From: Macrosoma leucophasiata
Lineage: Eukaryota; Arthropoda; Insecta; Lepidoptera; Hedylidae
Direction of reading: 5' to 3'
Length of the DNA: 64,000 bases
Assembly: GCA_036365455.1 (NCBI GenBank)
Contig: JAWQUS010000020.1
Location: forward strand, 3,073,001-3,137,000
The notes beneath the pieces were generated by a model. That model was not told the origin of the DNA and made no database searches. It worked only from the letters and a program-made list of their open reading frames with translations. The position numbers and the translations under genes are program-made. Shown here one piece after another: positions 44,932 through 56,754 of this stretch; position 1 is the stretch's first letter, and each line of letters opens with the position of its first letter.

Positions 44932-47900
44932 GTAAGTAATGTTTAATAAAAATACTTTGATTAATCAAATGTTGATAGAAATAAGTATGTATGTATGTAT
45001 GTATCTTCACGCCAGGTCCCTAACGGGGTAGGCAGAGAGTGTAGAGCGCCAGATATCCCGGTTCTGACAAACCTCTCGTGCCTCGTCTACCTTCATCATT
45101 CTCTTCATACATGCACGCCGATTCCTAAGACTTTTGACACCACCATCAGACAGAACTCGACCTATTTGGTCATGGTAGGTCAGCTTTGGTCTTCCTGGGC
45201 CTCTGCAACCATCCACATTCGCATTGTATATCTGTTTAGTCATTCGCTCATTCGACATTCTTTCTATATGCCCGAACCATCGGAGCATGCCTTTTTTCAT
45301 TTTTACACCGATACTATCATTCATACAAAGTCTCTTTCTTACATCTTCATTACGAACGCGATCGGTGAGTGATACACCGCAGATCTTGCGCAAAGATCTC
45401 ATCTCGACCGCATTCAACTTACTTTCATGCTCTTTCCTGCATACCCAGCGTTGGAGTAAGTACAGCATTATGTACGGCTAGTCGAGCCCGCTGGCTGAGA
45501 TGTTTAGATTCTAGCAGCTTACCCAACGCTCCATTCACGCAATTCCCAGCAAGCACTCTTCTTTCTATGTCAGTGGTGTACCTACCATCCTTGCTAAAAG
45601 CAAAAGTTAGAAATAAGTAGATAAGAATAATTACTGTAATCTGAAATGCTGTAATCTGTCTGAATAAAGGCTTATTATTATATTATTATTATACTTTGAT
45701 GAATATACAATACACACATTTTTGCAGGTTTTTCGCAAGCTTCATACATTATAGAAATCTGCAAATCTGATTACTACATTCAATAAACAATTACTTGAAA
45801 CAGCAAAATTAATAATTTGAAAATGAATGAATTTAAACTGAGTAATGCCCTTCAGCATTTAAAGTGTGCATGCTATATATATGAATTACAACTTATAATA
45901 TTACATAGTTTACAAATACTTGATAGATGTAAGAAAGAGGCTTTGTGTGAATGATAGTATCGGTGTAAAAGTGAATAAAGGCATGCTCCGTTGGTTTGGG
46001 AATATAGAAAGAATGTCGAATGAGCAAATGACTAAACAGATATACAATGCAAATATGGATGGTTGCAGGCCCAAGAAGACCAAGACTGACCTACCATGAT
46101 CAAATGATGGTCGAGTTCTGTCTGATGGTGGGGTCAAGTCTTAGGAATCAGCGTGCATGTATGAAGAGAATGATGAAGGTAGACGAGGCACGAGAGGTTT
46201 GTCAGGACCGGGATATCTGGCGCTCTACACTCTCTGTCTACCCCGTTAGGGACCTGGCGTGAAGATACATACATACATATACAAATACTTCACAAAACTG
46301 TTGAGAACTCTAGTTTCAAAAAGTGTTTCAATTCAAATAAAGGTGCTGATGCAGTTTACGTAACTGAACAACAGGATTTTGTTTATCATAACTTGTGCAC
46401 CTATGTAGGTATCTGATATGGAAGGTGTAATTATTTGAATATAATTTAATTGTTGTTTACTTACAGACTGTTGTATTAATTATAGTTAGAAAAACAACTG
46501 ATGTTGTCAGAATATTCCAAAAGTTGGTTGTTGCCATTCCTTCGAATAAAAGAAAAGAAAGAAAGATAGTCATAAAAAGTATTTTAAAACAACAAGAATT
46601 TCTCTAAAAAAATTTAAATAGGTATGTCGCAAAAAATATTTTGGTGGCTACTTGTTTTTTACTGGTGGTATAGTTCCAATCAAATAAATCAATATATTGT
46701 AAAATAAATTATAATTGTATCAAAACATTGTATAGATAGTTATATTAGAAGATATGTTTGTTATGTTAGATAATATAGTAAAGAGAAAATGTATGTTGTT
46801 TCGCGACAAAATGTATAGGGTAACCACATGTAACCCATTACTGTAACCTACATTTGGAACAAATAAAATTATTCTTATTCTTATAATACAGAAGCTCCAG
46901 GGCGTAGGCACCAACGCGTTACATAATCTATCTGCCGCCAAATGGTAGTGTCAAGCACTGTTGTGTTCTGGTCAGATGACAATGTATGATCCCATACTCA
47001 CTATCACAGAGACATAACAACTAAGGGGTGGCAATGCATCTGCTTTTTGACCTCTGGTTTTTAGTGAAAATTACAAAAGAAATTTATTTTCATGTTTCAG
47101 TTGCAAATTGGAAAACAATCAACGCAACGAGGTGGACATGGCGCCAAAGAAAAAGAGATCTCGCAGTCAAGTGCCTAACCCAAACAAATGGGCTTGCAAT
47201 GTGCGTAAATTGAAACACCAGAGAGGGGAGGCCTACATCAGTAGACGAGGCAAGTTCGTTCCTGAAAGAGGAGTGCGGAATACTAAAGACTGCCTCGAGT
47301 CCTGTAAATATAAATGCAGCGAACGAATCAATGACACAGACCGTCAACATATTTTCAAAGCTTTCTATTCTCTAAACGCCAATGAAAAGAAACATTTCCT
47401 ACTCAACACAACTGAAAGAAACCATGTAAACAAACATAAAATGTCAGATGGAAATCACAAACGGCAATACTCGTTCAAATATTTCTTTTTAGTTAGAGCT
47501 GTAAGATACACCGTTTGTAAGAATTTTTATTTAGGAACATTAGCAATATCTCAGAAACCTGTGTATAACGTTCATATGGGTAAATCCGCAGTGAATTTAC
47601 CCAAACCAGACGGGAGAGGGTTATCAGAAGGGAGCACGCATGCTCTCCCTTCTGAGATCAAAGACAGAGTACGTAAACACATAATGTCATTCAATACAAT
47701 AGAGTCTAAACCTGTGAAACAATTTTCAAGGAAAAAACAATATTTGGAACCTAGTTTAAGTATAAAACAGATGTATACAATGTATTATATTGAGTGCAGC
47801 AAAGATAATTTCGTGCCTGTCAAAGAGTCAATGTACAGGAAAATATTTAAGCAGGAGTTTAATTTGCATTTTAAAAAGAAAGATAAAACAGAGCAGCTTT

Positions 47901-47935
47901 GTTGCAGATGTAAAGGGCCTGTGAAGAAGAAATGA
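44492..47935 (+). CDS. two-exon Gln-rich / transposon-family fusion protein
   Basis: Exons 44492-44931 and 47101-47935 join in frame (GA|TTGC gives Asp-Cys), 424 aa. The first 146 residues are Gln/Pro/Met-rich with no known fold. The rest is basic: MAPKKKRSRSQ (likely nuclear signal), GEAYISRRGKFVPERG, then a Cys cluster (CLESCKYKCSERI) and later GRGLSEGSTHALPSEIKDRV and YRKIFKQEFNLHF, ending in CCRCKG and a Lys tail. I recall this order from a large unnamed insect protein family whose longer members continue past this point with more sequence; here the protein stops. Function unknown; nuclear, possibly nucleic-acid binding, by inference only. Confidence 0.8.
44990..45605 (-). mobile_element. 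LINE G 3' fragment, copy 1
   Basis: Minus strand reads VEMRSLRKICGVSLTDRVRN, KKGMLRWFGHIERMSNERM and GCRGPGRPKLTYHDQ, a typical C-terminal tail of an RTE/CR1-like reverse-transcriptase ORF, ending in a stop near 45007 followed by (TACA)n. 5'-truncated. In the intron of the fusion gene. Confidence 0.85.
45925..46275 (+). mobile_element. LINE G 3' fragment, copy 2
   Basis: Plus strand carries the same tail (GTAAGAAAGAGGCTTTGTGT, AGACGAGGCACGAGAGGTTT, GGGACCTGGCGTGAAGATAC) with frame breaks. It faces copy 1 as an inverted repeat about 320 bp away. Confidence 0.85.
46657..47062 (+). repeat. family A SINE-like copy split by an insertion
   Basis: 46657-46678 has ACTGGTGGTATAGTTCCAAT; the family sequence resumes at 46893 (AGCTCCAGGGCGTAGGCACC) to about 47062. 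The 215 bp between end in ACAAATAAAATTATTCTTAT and look like another short element. It lies just before exon 2 of the fusion gene. Confidence 0.7.
47101..47935 (+). CDS. fusion gene exon 2 (transposon-family domain)
   Basis: Acceptor ATGTTTCAG at 47100. Encodes 278 residues and TGA at 47933. Includes the Cys-cluster domain CLESCKYKCSERINDTDRQ and a region with YSFKYFFLVRAVRYTVCKNF. Intact over the whole length, which argues for selection or recent origin. Confidence 0.82.
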
Positions 47936-48254
47936 ATTTGTCTGTTATTTTGTAAATAACATTTATCAGCCTTGACTGTATGAACAAACAGCTTTATGAG
48001 TTCCTTGATTGTGTTGAGCAAAAACACATTACTTTAAAAAAACATTTGGATTTGTGCTCGAACATATGATATTGTTCTTAAACCCACATAGATCCCGCCA
48101 TGTAAGATCAAGGAATATCCAGGACATTAAAAAAAACCTGTTTTTTATCCACCTTAGGAATTATACTTTTTTTTTTACTTATTTAGCTATACAAAACCAA
48201 ATGTCAGTTAATAAATTGCATGGTTATTTTTAAGTGTGGAGGACCATTTTTTTA

Positions 48255-48536
48255 TATTTGTAATGGAAGTGGCAAACAAGCATGCAGTTCACATTGATGT
48301 TAAGTGATGACTGCAGCCTATAGACACCCACACAAAGACCAAGGTCAAAATGCAGATGCGTTACCACTCCTGAGGATTAAAGTGTTATGCCTCTGTGCCG
48401 GAAATTACAGGGCCGTGTATTACCACCTGACCGGGACACGATAGTGCTGAACACAACCATTTAGCGGCAAGTATATTAGGTAATGCAGTGGTGCCTACGC
48501 CTGCGAGCTCCGTCACTGGAGGTCTACTACCAGTGA
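48255..48536 (-). repeat. family A SINE-like repeat, copy 7
   Basis: Full length, TTTGTAATGGAAGTGGCAAA to CTACTACCAGTGAAAC, 320 bp after the fusion gene stop. The stretch 48537-49330 holds nothing I can name. Confidence 0.9.
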
Positions 48537-49330
48537 AACGCCATAAATAATCAAAATAATTACTAATCACAGAACATCATAATGTTGAATTTTACTCCCG
48601 TGATGACATCTGAGACCTTAGACAGGGGGTCTGAATTAAAAGTGTTGTAGCTATATTATTTTGTTTGTAAAATAGAGTACAGGTGGTTACTGCAATGAAA
48701 TGGATTCGTGCAATGTATTTGCATTATGAAATGTGTAGTCGCTTTTAGTTTTTTGTTTATCGATCTTATGCATGGAATACCATTATAAATTTGCTGTGTC
48801 CTAGTCAAAATTGATTGTAACTAATAATATATAAAAGTGACTGACTATTTATAAAATTTGGCTTAAGAGAACCACTACACCAAGTGCTTGAAATAGACTT
48901 TTTATTTTTATACATGGAAAAATATGAGGCTTTTGTGACGAAAACGATGAAATAAAATGAGATTTTACTTACTCAAGTGTTTTTTTTTGTTTTATCACCT
49001 AAAATTAGCTTTGGTAACTGAGTTTGTGAAATAAAAGAGATTTCTGAAGATATCGTTTATTTCAACTAATGTTATTTTACAGTAGGTATGTAAGTTTAGC
49101 TTTGGTAATCAATATCTTACATCTTACAGTTATTTCTAAAAATGAGTGTTAGGCAAGATCTTCACAATCTGAAAAAAAAGTAATGTTAAAAACTAATAAG
49201 AATGTGTAAAAAACATAGATACATCAAATTGACTATAAAAAAGTATACATATGATTTTTATTCCTTTAAACTGTGGCAAAAACATTTTGCTACACAATTT
49301 TAAGCCGTAAATGTATTACAGCAAGCAATA

Positions 49331-49648
49331 TTCCACATTTAGCCTACGAAAGAGACAATCGGTTAGTTTAGTTTCGACTTTATAATGTGTTATCTCTGCT
49401 GCACACTGCCAACGTAAGCACTGTAAGAGAATATGTAATAGTACTACGTATAGAATGGACACCTCGACGTCCCGCCCGATTTCCCCGCCTCACCCAACTT
49501 CCTCCCCTCTTATAGGCGACATTTGGTATTCTCTGAGCTACGCACACAAAATGGTCGACTAATGTCACATAGGTAAGGTGCGAACGAGATGCATAACGCT
49601 CTACAGACCCGAAATAAGCCGAAGTCTCATTTCTAAGGTCGATGTGCA
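49331..49648. mobile_element. MITE related to 5475, carrying the ~105-bp repeat
   Basis: Outer ends AGTTTCGACTTTATAATGTG and CATAACGCTCTACAGACCCG with GAAATAAGCCGAAGTCTC match the 5475 and 61783 elements; inside, 49424-49536 is the third copy of the repeat at 547 (AGAGAATATGTAATA, CCCGCCCGATTTCCCC). Confidence 0.65.
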
Positions 49649-50818
49649 ATATTGCTTGTTGGATAATGGAACTTTACAATTGTTACTTGTGAAAGGGAAC
49701 AAAATAAGTAACAATTACTTATAATAACACGTATTCATAAATATGTTCTGCTATGGATGAATAATGAATTGTCATTTAATCTCAAACATCTTAATGTCGT
49801 GCTTTCTCTTGTGTTGGTCTAATTGTAATTCTAACATATTTTAAGCGACTTTTAAGTATCGACAGAAATACTTGAAAGTGAATGGCAATTCAATTAATAA
49901 GTAATAAATATAATTTTTTTTTGTATTAAAATAAAACCGCAAGAAATGGAAAGAATCTTTTTTGCGTCGGACGAGAAAATTTTGCGATAACTGGATTATT
50001 TCCAGTCATACATGTTTCTTTCTTTAAAATCTTTGTTATTCATTTGCATGCTTAAAAAAATACAATTATGACAAAAGTTACCTATCAAACTACTTTGGGG
50101 CCGTCCATAAAATACGTCACGATAAAATAAGCCTTTCCTGACCCCTTCCCCCCCGATTGTCACTATCTCTGACCCTCCTAAAATATTACGTCACAAAAAC
50201 TAACACCCTGAATATGTAATTTTTTTTTATCAGGAATATTCTAACGAAATATTAATTACTATCACATCACACTCATATTATAAATGTGAAAGTTTCTTTG
50301 TTTGGATGTTTGTCCGTCTACTGAACGGATTTTGATGAAAGGAGATCTGTTTGAAATACTTTGCCGTTTGGTTTGGAGAATTTCCAGCTCTATGCGCACA
50401 AATTTTATGTAAAGTATTTGTTCATGTACTATATATGTACCATTTTGGCTGATCTCCGTTGTTATACAGATAGGGTATTAGCTGTCTTAGATTATAGGAC
50501 ACTTTTTATCCCGAAAAAATGTTCGTGTGGGATGCCATGGGATGATTTGATGAGTTTCCATAGGTTACGCGAAAATTAAATTATTTTAATAAACTGCGAA
50601 CGTCACGTTACCGTGCCCCATTGTCAAATTTTGTCACGCTCAGGGAGACTTGTCCCCCCTGCTTGTATGCGAACGTATTTATGTACAGCCCTTTTCTGGC
50701 GGAGATTTTTTTCGGCAATCACAGGTTATACATATAAGATTTAGGTTTCCAGCCATATAAATATGGGTGTTCTTTATCTTTAATAAAAGCTGTATAATAA
50801 TAAAATTAGTAGTAGTGT

Positions 50819-50959
50819 TCACTTGATCCTGGCGGGGATGAGGACGCAGACCAGGTCTTCACCATCGTCGTTCTTCAGCTCCCATTTCACGTCCACCTTC
50901 ACCTTCGGGTAGGACTTGAGGACTGGCAACGTTGCTCTGTATGCCGCTGGTTCACCAGC
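50819..50959 (-). CDS. NPC2: NPC2-like last coding exon
   Basis: AGEPAAYRATLPVLKSYPKV, KVDVKWELKNDDGEDLVCVL, IPARIK and TGA. Acceptor TATTCCAG. ATTAAA near 50780 on the minus strand may be the poly(A) signal. It is 4.6 kb from the previous exon. Confidence 0.9.
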   Translation of the reverse strand, partial: AGEPAAYRATLPVLKSYPKVKVDVKWELKNDDGEDLVCVLIPARIK

Positions 50960-53900
50960 CTGGAATAAAAAGAAAACACTGTAAGAAATAGCAACACTGA
51001 GTTTGTTCGTTAGCAGGGTTTTTAATGCAAAGCTACTGCCTTTTATATATTTTTGTAATGGAGAAATAGAATAACTTTATGATGTATTTGTATATTTGAC
51101 CTCAAAATTTCCGGATTGAAAACGCTTAAACCAAATTTGTGCTACTCTCACAGACACTGCACTAGGTCCATAAACATCGCAATTTTTTTTCGCGGCTTGC
51201 GTTGCATTTTTACCTATTTTGTAGTAAAATTTTAAAATGTATCGAATTTCTTCATTAGATTCACTCATCTTGACAGTACGAAAAACAAATGAAAATCACA
51301 CATTTGCCTAATTTGAATTTGGAATTATGTTCTTTAAAATTTTAACTTTCAATGATACCAAAACCAGCCAGATACAAATACTACAGCCAAAGAGATTTTA
51401 TTACAAGTTCATATTTACTATAATGCGAAAAGACTTTTTCCCCAACCTTATATAATGTTCTTCGGTAACGTTCTAACTGTGTAATTATTAAGGGTGCAAT
51501 AATGAAATGTCATTGTCATATACATTTTTGTTAGAATTTTTTACGTCTTGGATACGAATAAATCGATCTTGTGAAAATTAATTAATAATTATTTTTCATT
51601 AAAACGCGAACCTCTACAATTATAAAATACGTCACACTAAAAAATGCTTTCTGACTATCTTCCTCTATTGTCACGCTCTGTCACACTATGTGTGACACAG
51701 ATAGAGTGACAGACCCCCCTCTTCCTAAAAATATTATGTCACAAAAACTGACTGACCTCGCACCTGAATAATTATGATTGAATTTTTGATAATTTATTTA
51801 TGTAATCGTATGGCGTATACAAAGAAGGCATAGTAAATTGAAAATACCAATTTCAATAATTAAAGATAGTCGAACGAAATATATATTTTTTTTATGAACT
51901 GCGTATGTCTCGTTGCCATTGCCGTCCCCTCCATTACTTTACTGGTGGTAGGGCGTAGACACCACCGCATTACCTAATATACTTGCCGCTAAATGGTAGT
52001 GTTCAGCATTAACCTGTTCCGGTCAGTTGGTAATGAATGGCCCTGTAATTTCTTCCGGCACAGAGGCATAACACCTTAGGCATCAGAGGTGGTAACGCAT
52101 CTGCATTTTGAGCTTGGGTGTGTGGGTGTCTATAGGCTTCAGTCATTATTTAACATCAATGTGAACTGCATGTTTGCCACTTTTATTAAATAAAAAAAAG
52201 TATATTTTGTCACTCTTAGCGATCCTTGTATGCGTAATTTACGTTTTCGAACGGGCCTTTAAGTAGCTACAATGCAGTGGGTCTACCACAATTAAGCGGC
52301 GAGTAGATTGGCTAAAAATGTGTGAATATTTACTTTATTCTATACGTTAAACGAGTATTATGCCGTTGATATGATTCGTTTTCTACTACTTTGTAAGGAA
52401 GTAAACATTTATTGCATCATGTTCCACCGGTAGGTAGGTACCAATCAACTGTAGTTATGAACGTGTGTGGAACTCTTGCAATGTCCATTACAAAAGTCTG
52501 TGATTAATTAATAAGTATTATTGCTCATTGTTTACTTGGATAAGGTATGAATATGCTTGCAATGTAAGTTACATTTTACTATTGTAATTAACAAGGAATG
52601 TGTGCACATTAATATGAATATTTCAATTTTTCCCGACTGTGTAAAGGCAATAGGTATATTTTATCTATCCTATTTATATTACTGACTTCCAATGTCTTCG
52701 ACATTCTATGTTCTCTGTATGTTCTCTGAGTCTGGTGTAAAATTATGAAAAGTGCCTGTCTAGGTATCTATATTAGATACAGCACTATCCTTTTAACTTC
52801 ATAGGTACGTCTATGCGATAAAAATTACTTAGGTAGTTAGACTAGTTAGGTATCTATACGCTATAACAAAATTTTCAAACAAAACGTTGAAAAGTAAACA
52901 TTTACGTATTTTCGTTGTCCAATTTTCCAAATACAGTATAATTGTAAAGATATTTTTTAGGGTTCCGTACCTTAAAAGGAAAAAAGGAACCCTTATAGGA
53001 TCACTCGTGCGTCTGTCTGTCTGTCTGTCCGTCTGTCGCAGCCAATTTGCTCCGAAACTACTGGACCGATTGAGTTGAAATTTGATAAATATATGTAAAT
53101 TGGTGACCCAAAGATGAACACGTCAAGTAAAATAATAAATTTTAAACAGGAAGGCCACTTACGAGGGGTAAATCAGAAAATTAAAAAAAAATCGTAAACG
53201 GTGTCGTGTGACATATCAAATGAAAGAAGTTGTTGTCAGCATCTCAGATATATTTTTTTAATAATTTTTGTATAAACACATTTGAAGTTATTTAAGAAAA
53301 ACGACGAAAATTGACCATTCCCCCCCCCTATCTCCGAAACTACTGAACTTAAAATTTTGAAAAAAATGTGGAAAATAGTTCTTTGCCTATAGTTTACTGG
53401 AAAACCTATAAGAAGTTTGAGTATTCAAATTAAATCGAAAATTCTTAATAATATAACCCCCCGGTACCACCGTAACCGCTATGTCCCTGCATTTTAAATC
53501 TGTAATATTTTCGAAAATATTTATTTAAATTACGGAACCCTCACCACGCGAGTCGAACTCGTACTTGTCCGGTTTTATATCATGAAGTAGCTAATAAGCA
53601 TAAGTGTAGTTGAGGTACATTGATGGTATCAACTAATACCTACTGTAGCTTATAAACATTTACATGAAATCAGATGTTTAAATTTAGATGCGTTGCCAGA
53701 AATTATAGATCCATACATTACCTGACCGAAACACATGGTAGTGTTCAGCGCTAATAGTAGCGCTGAACACTACCATTTAGCGGCAAGAACATTAGTTAAT
53801 GCGGTGGTGCCTACAATATAAATTCAACACGGAGGAAAATAAATTCATTTTAATACCGTAGTTGATTTTAAAGAACTTGCATCACACTATCTGAAATAAC

Positions 53901-56241
53901 TTGTGTTTTTTTTAATGTTATGGAAGTGGCAAACAAGCCTGCAGTTCACATTGATGTTAAGTGATGACGACAGCCTATAGACACTTACACTTAGACAAAG
54001 GTCAAAATGCAGAGCGTTACCACTCCTGAGGCCTAAGGTGTTATGCCTCTGTGCCGCAAATTACAGGGCCGTACATTACCACCTGACCGGAACATGATAG
54101 TGCTGAACACTACCATTTAGCGGCAAGTATATAGGCGGTAAGGCGGCTTGTGTCCGGAAATAGCAAGAAAACGTCACAACTACTCAAACTTTGCCTTTAA
54201 TATTAAGTTTTCCTATCATAGATATAGGAAAACCGATAACTTCGGCCTAATAGCGGAATCTCTTAAGCTTTTCATTATTAGTTAAGTACCCAACTAGTTT
54301 TTATCGCGGTCTGTTCCATGGATTTCTGGGTTGGATTATTTTTATACTGCCATTAGAGGTAATCCTTCCACTTCCACGCAAGAGATATTATTTTTATCAT
54401 TGTTAACTTCGCAAATATACCTACGTAACAACAACCCCCCAACAAATGCATGTTTCTTAGCTTGCAACGACTACACACACACATACACATGAGAGAAAGA
54501 AAGTGAGTTTCAACGTTAACCTGATGAAAGATTCTCTTCTAGTGGAAAAAAATCTTCCACTAGTGCAGTCGTTCAACCGAACAATGGCGTTCAAACTAGG
54601 GTTGTTGAGGAAGTGATTATGAGGAAGAGGAGGAGGAAGAGGAATTGTGATGCGCCAATTTAGAGGATGCGGATGAGGAAGAGGATATTTTTATGAGGAA
54701 GAGGATGAGGAAGAGGAAGAGGAAGCAGATGACATAATAATAATAGCAACTCTTGAAACGTCCCACTGCTGGGCACGGGGCACGAGTCTCTCCCCTTCTT
54801 GAGGGGAGGTCTGGAGCTTACTCCACCACACTGCTCCAATGCGGGTTGGTGGAGTTACTTGCAAGGGTTAGTGGCCAACCCGCTGTCGGATGTTTTCAAA
54901 CCGCCCATAAAGCCTCCGACAAGGTTTAACGACTGCTATCTGTCGATAGCAACCGGGACCGTCGGCGTCCTGCTCTCCGAAGCACGAAAATGCGCATTTT
55001 AATTTGCCGCTAGTGGTCACCCGTCACACACCCGACCGCACCCGTATCGCTTAATCGATCAATCCGTATGCCAAGTGATTATGACCCCTTACGGAGAGGC
55101 TTTGGTCCAACAGTGCTCGTTTTTCAGCTGAAGTGTGTGTATCTCTAATAGGTACCTACCTATAGCATAAAATCGCCTTCTTCTTAGCGATTTGTAACTT
55201 AATTCATGGACGTAAGTTTGGCGCATACACTGTACCTATTCTCATCTTACCCTGTAACAAGCAGGCACTTGTGTGTCCAACTTTTTTTTAGTGTATTGAA
55301 GGTGGCAATCAAACACGCCAGTTCACTAGCTGATTACTGCAGCATTTGACTGCAGAATAGGTGTGTTGTCACCCCTGAGACCTAAGTTGTTATGTATCTG
55401 TGATAGTTATTACGGGTTGATACATTACCGTCTAAACTATTCTAAACGGAACAGATATACGGCGGCAGATATATTAGGTAATGCGGTGGTGCCTACGCCG
55501 TCAAGTCCCTACACCAGTAAATAACTCTACCAGATAGATAGAAGAAAAAAGATAGAAAGAAATAGTTACCTTGAGTGGACATGTGAGTCCGTTGTCCTTG
55601 CACGCGTCAGGCTGCGGCAGCGGGAATGGCACCGGCAAGTTCATCACCACGCCGTGCACTTCTGTTTCTAAGCTCTTCACATCCACCGCTGGAATTATAC
55701 AAATAATATTATTTAGATAGATTGTCATGGGGACAGAGCAGGGTGACAGATAGGAATTTCCATTTTATCATGGGGCATCAGGGTGTTCCCCCTGGACAGA
55801 TCAACAATTCTGTCACTCCATGGGGACAGAGCTTCGACGTGACGACCCCAACGCGTACTAGTAGGTACAGGCCAATTCTTCCACTCAGTCAATGGGATTC
55901 CCAATAGGTACGCTTGCCAAACGTAGCGATTTATTCTTCACGCATAACACTGTTGTAACTTTGGGGGAGGCAATGAGGCAATTATATCGTAGGACGCTGC
56001 TGAATGGTTTGACTGACTGCATTAAACAAAGAAGTCATGCAAACGATCAAGCCATGGGCGTTGAGGCATGTCTCGGCCTGACGCCTCATGTCTTTGAAAA
56101 TACTGATTATTTGTTAAGTGCACTCACATGGTGTGAAGTCTATGCTGATAGTGGAGTTGGTGTTTCTCTTCAGGATGCATTCGGTGGCGTCGGGTGCACA
56201 ACCACTCACACCGACATTCTGTACCGTTCCTAGTTTCGATC
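50819..56241 (-). CDS. NPC2: NPC2-like protein, last three coding exons
   Basis: NPC2 proteins are small secreted or lysosomal MD-2-related lipid-recognition proteins that bind sterols; insects have several paralogues. Exons 56241-56128, 55688-55570 and 50959-50819 join in frame (374 bases). They encode GSKLGTVQNVGVSGC, NSTISIDFTP, a middle with DACKDNGLTCPLK, and the C-terminal YPKVKVDVKWELKNDDGED then LVCVLIPARIK. Five cysteines are visible; a sixth would be in the missing first exon. The first exon shown starts in phase 1, so an upstream exon with the signal peptide must exist; none was recognised between 56300 and 64000. Which paralogue this is cannot be said. Confidence 0.88.
51077..51300 (-). 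mobile_element. mariner transposase N-terminal fragment
   Basis: Minus strand starts at an ATG (51268): MSESNEEIRYILKFYYKIGK, NATQAAKKNCDVYGPSAVSV, RVAQIWFKRFQSGNF. This is the helix-turn-helix N-terminus of Tc1/mariner transposases, cut off after about 60 residues. No catalytic domain. In the NPC2-like intron. Confidence 0.88.
51941..52198 (+). repeat. family A SINE-like repeat, copy 8
   Basis: From ACTGGTGGTAGGGCGTAGAC to CACTTTTATTAAATAAAAAA. 52199-52959 is AT-rich with nothing identified. Confidence 0.9.
52960..53572. repeat. family E ~600-bp repeat, copy 1
   Basis: Starts GGGTTCCGTACCTTAAAAGG, has a CTGT run and GAAACTACTGGACCGATTGA, and ends GTCGAACTCGTACTTGTCCG. Nearly identical to 59078-59655. 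Ends are roughly inverted (GGGTTCCGTA / TACGGAACCC). Confidence 0.9.
53595..53816 (-). repeat. decayed family A copy with internal hairpin
   Basis: Family A sequence (ACTACCATTTAGCGGCAAGA, ATGCGGTGGTGCCTAC) interrupted by a perfect 19-base inverted repeat at 53734-53752 and 53757-53775, made from the family sequence GGTAGTGTTCAGCGCTA in both directions. Confidence 0.75.
53911..54136 (-). repeat. family A SINE-like repeat, truncated copy
   Basis: ATGGAAGTGGCAAACAAGCC to CGGCAAGTATATAGGCGG; the last 50 bases of the family are missing. 54137-54600 holds no other element. Confidence 0.85.
54603..54735. repeat. GAGGAA-type polypurine tract
   Basis: Almost all purine over about 130 bp (GAGGAAGAGGAGGAGGAAGA, GATGAGGAAGAGGAAGAGGA). 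Frames would read Glu/Lys/Arg repeats, but there is no gene context. Confidence 0.85.
54738..55062. repeat. family F interspersed repeat, copy 2
   Basis: ACGTCCCACTGCTGGGCACG to CACCCGTATCGCTTAATCG, same orientation as 96-412. Confidence 0.85.
55282..55521 (-). repeat. family A SINE-like repeat, diverged copy
   Basis: TGAAGGTGGCAATCAAACAC to CAAGTCCCTACACCAGTAAA, ending about 50 bp from the NPC2-like middle exon. Confidence 0.75.
55570..55688 (-). CDS. NPC2: NPC2-like middle exon
   Basis: VDVKSLETEVHGVVMNLPVP, FPLPQPDACKDNGLTCPLK. The CxxNGLTCPL segment is typical of the family. Acceptor ATTCCAG, donor AAG|GTAACT, phase 0 out. Confidence 0.9.
56128..56241 (-). CDS. NPC2: NPC2-like exon (first in window)
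   Basis: GSKLGTVQNVGVSGCAPDAT, then ECILKRNTNSTISIDFTP. Includes an N-glycosylation sequon (NST). Acceptor TTTCCAG, donor CCAT|GTGAGTG, phase 1 in and out. Confidence 0.87.
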
Positions 56242-56320
56242 CTGGAAACAAATAAGTTATTAATTACTCAGCGTTACGTAACTTCTATTGTATTATTCGG
56301 TTGTATTCCGCAAAAGGGTT

Positions 56321-56450
56321 TCATAAACGTACTTTAGATACGTTTTAGCTATAGAATGCTTTGTCTTTGTCAGTTGCATTGTCAAATGTGCAGGATAGAA
56401 AAAGACAAAGGAGAGATTAGCAACACTTTAGCTAAAATACGTTTATGAAT
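56321..56450. mobile_element. MITE with TCATAAACGTA inverted ends, copy 1
   Basis: TCATAAACGTACTTTAGATA at the left, AGCTAAAATACGTTTATGA at the right; interior GAATGCTTTGTCTTTGTCAG. Shares ends and interior with 61497-61629. Confidence 0.85.
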
Positions 56451-56459
56451 AAGGGGGGT

Positions 56460-56754
56460 AGCCTATGCTAACGTCACGATTTCAATGATGCATGATGATC
56501 AATGCTTGCATTTAAACATTAATGCAACCACACTTGATTCGCCAGTACCTACTTAACGTTTTGTCCCATAACAGGTATGAGTTTCAGTCTGGGGACATAA
56601 CTAAACTCTACGGGTGGCCTTGGGACACACACTTTTGGAAAAAAATGGGGAATTCCCCGCGGACTTATCTACCTGGTAGCCTGGATACAAGCCTGAAGCC
56701 CAGGATACCAGGTCAGCAGTAATAGCCCCCTACCACTAGGCCACTGAGGAGGTT
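56460..56754 (-). repeat. family B tRNA-derived SINE, diverged copy
   Basis: TTAATGCAACCACACTTGAT, CTAAACTCTACGGGTGGCC and CCCCTACCACTAGGCCACTG; the B box is hard to see. Confidence 0.65.
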
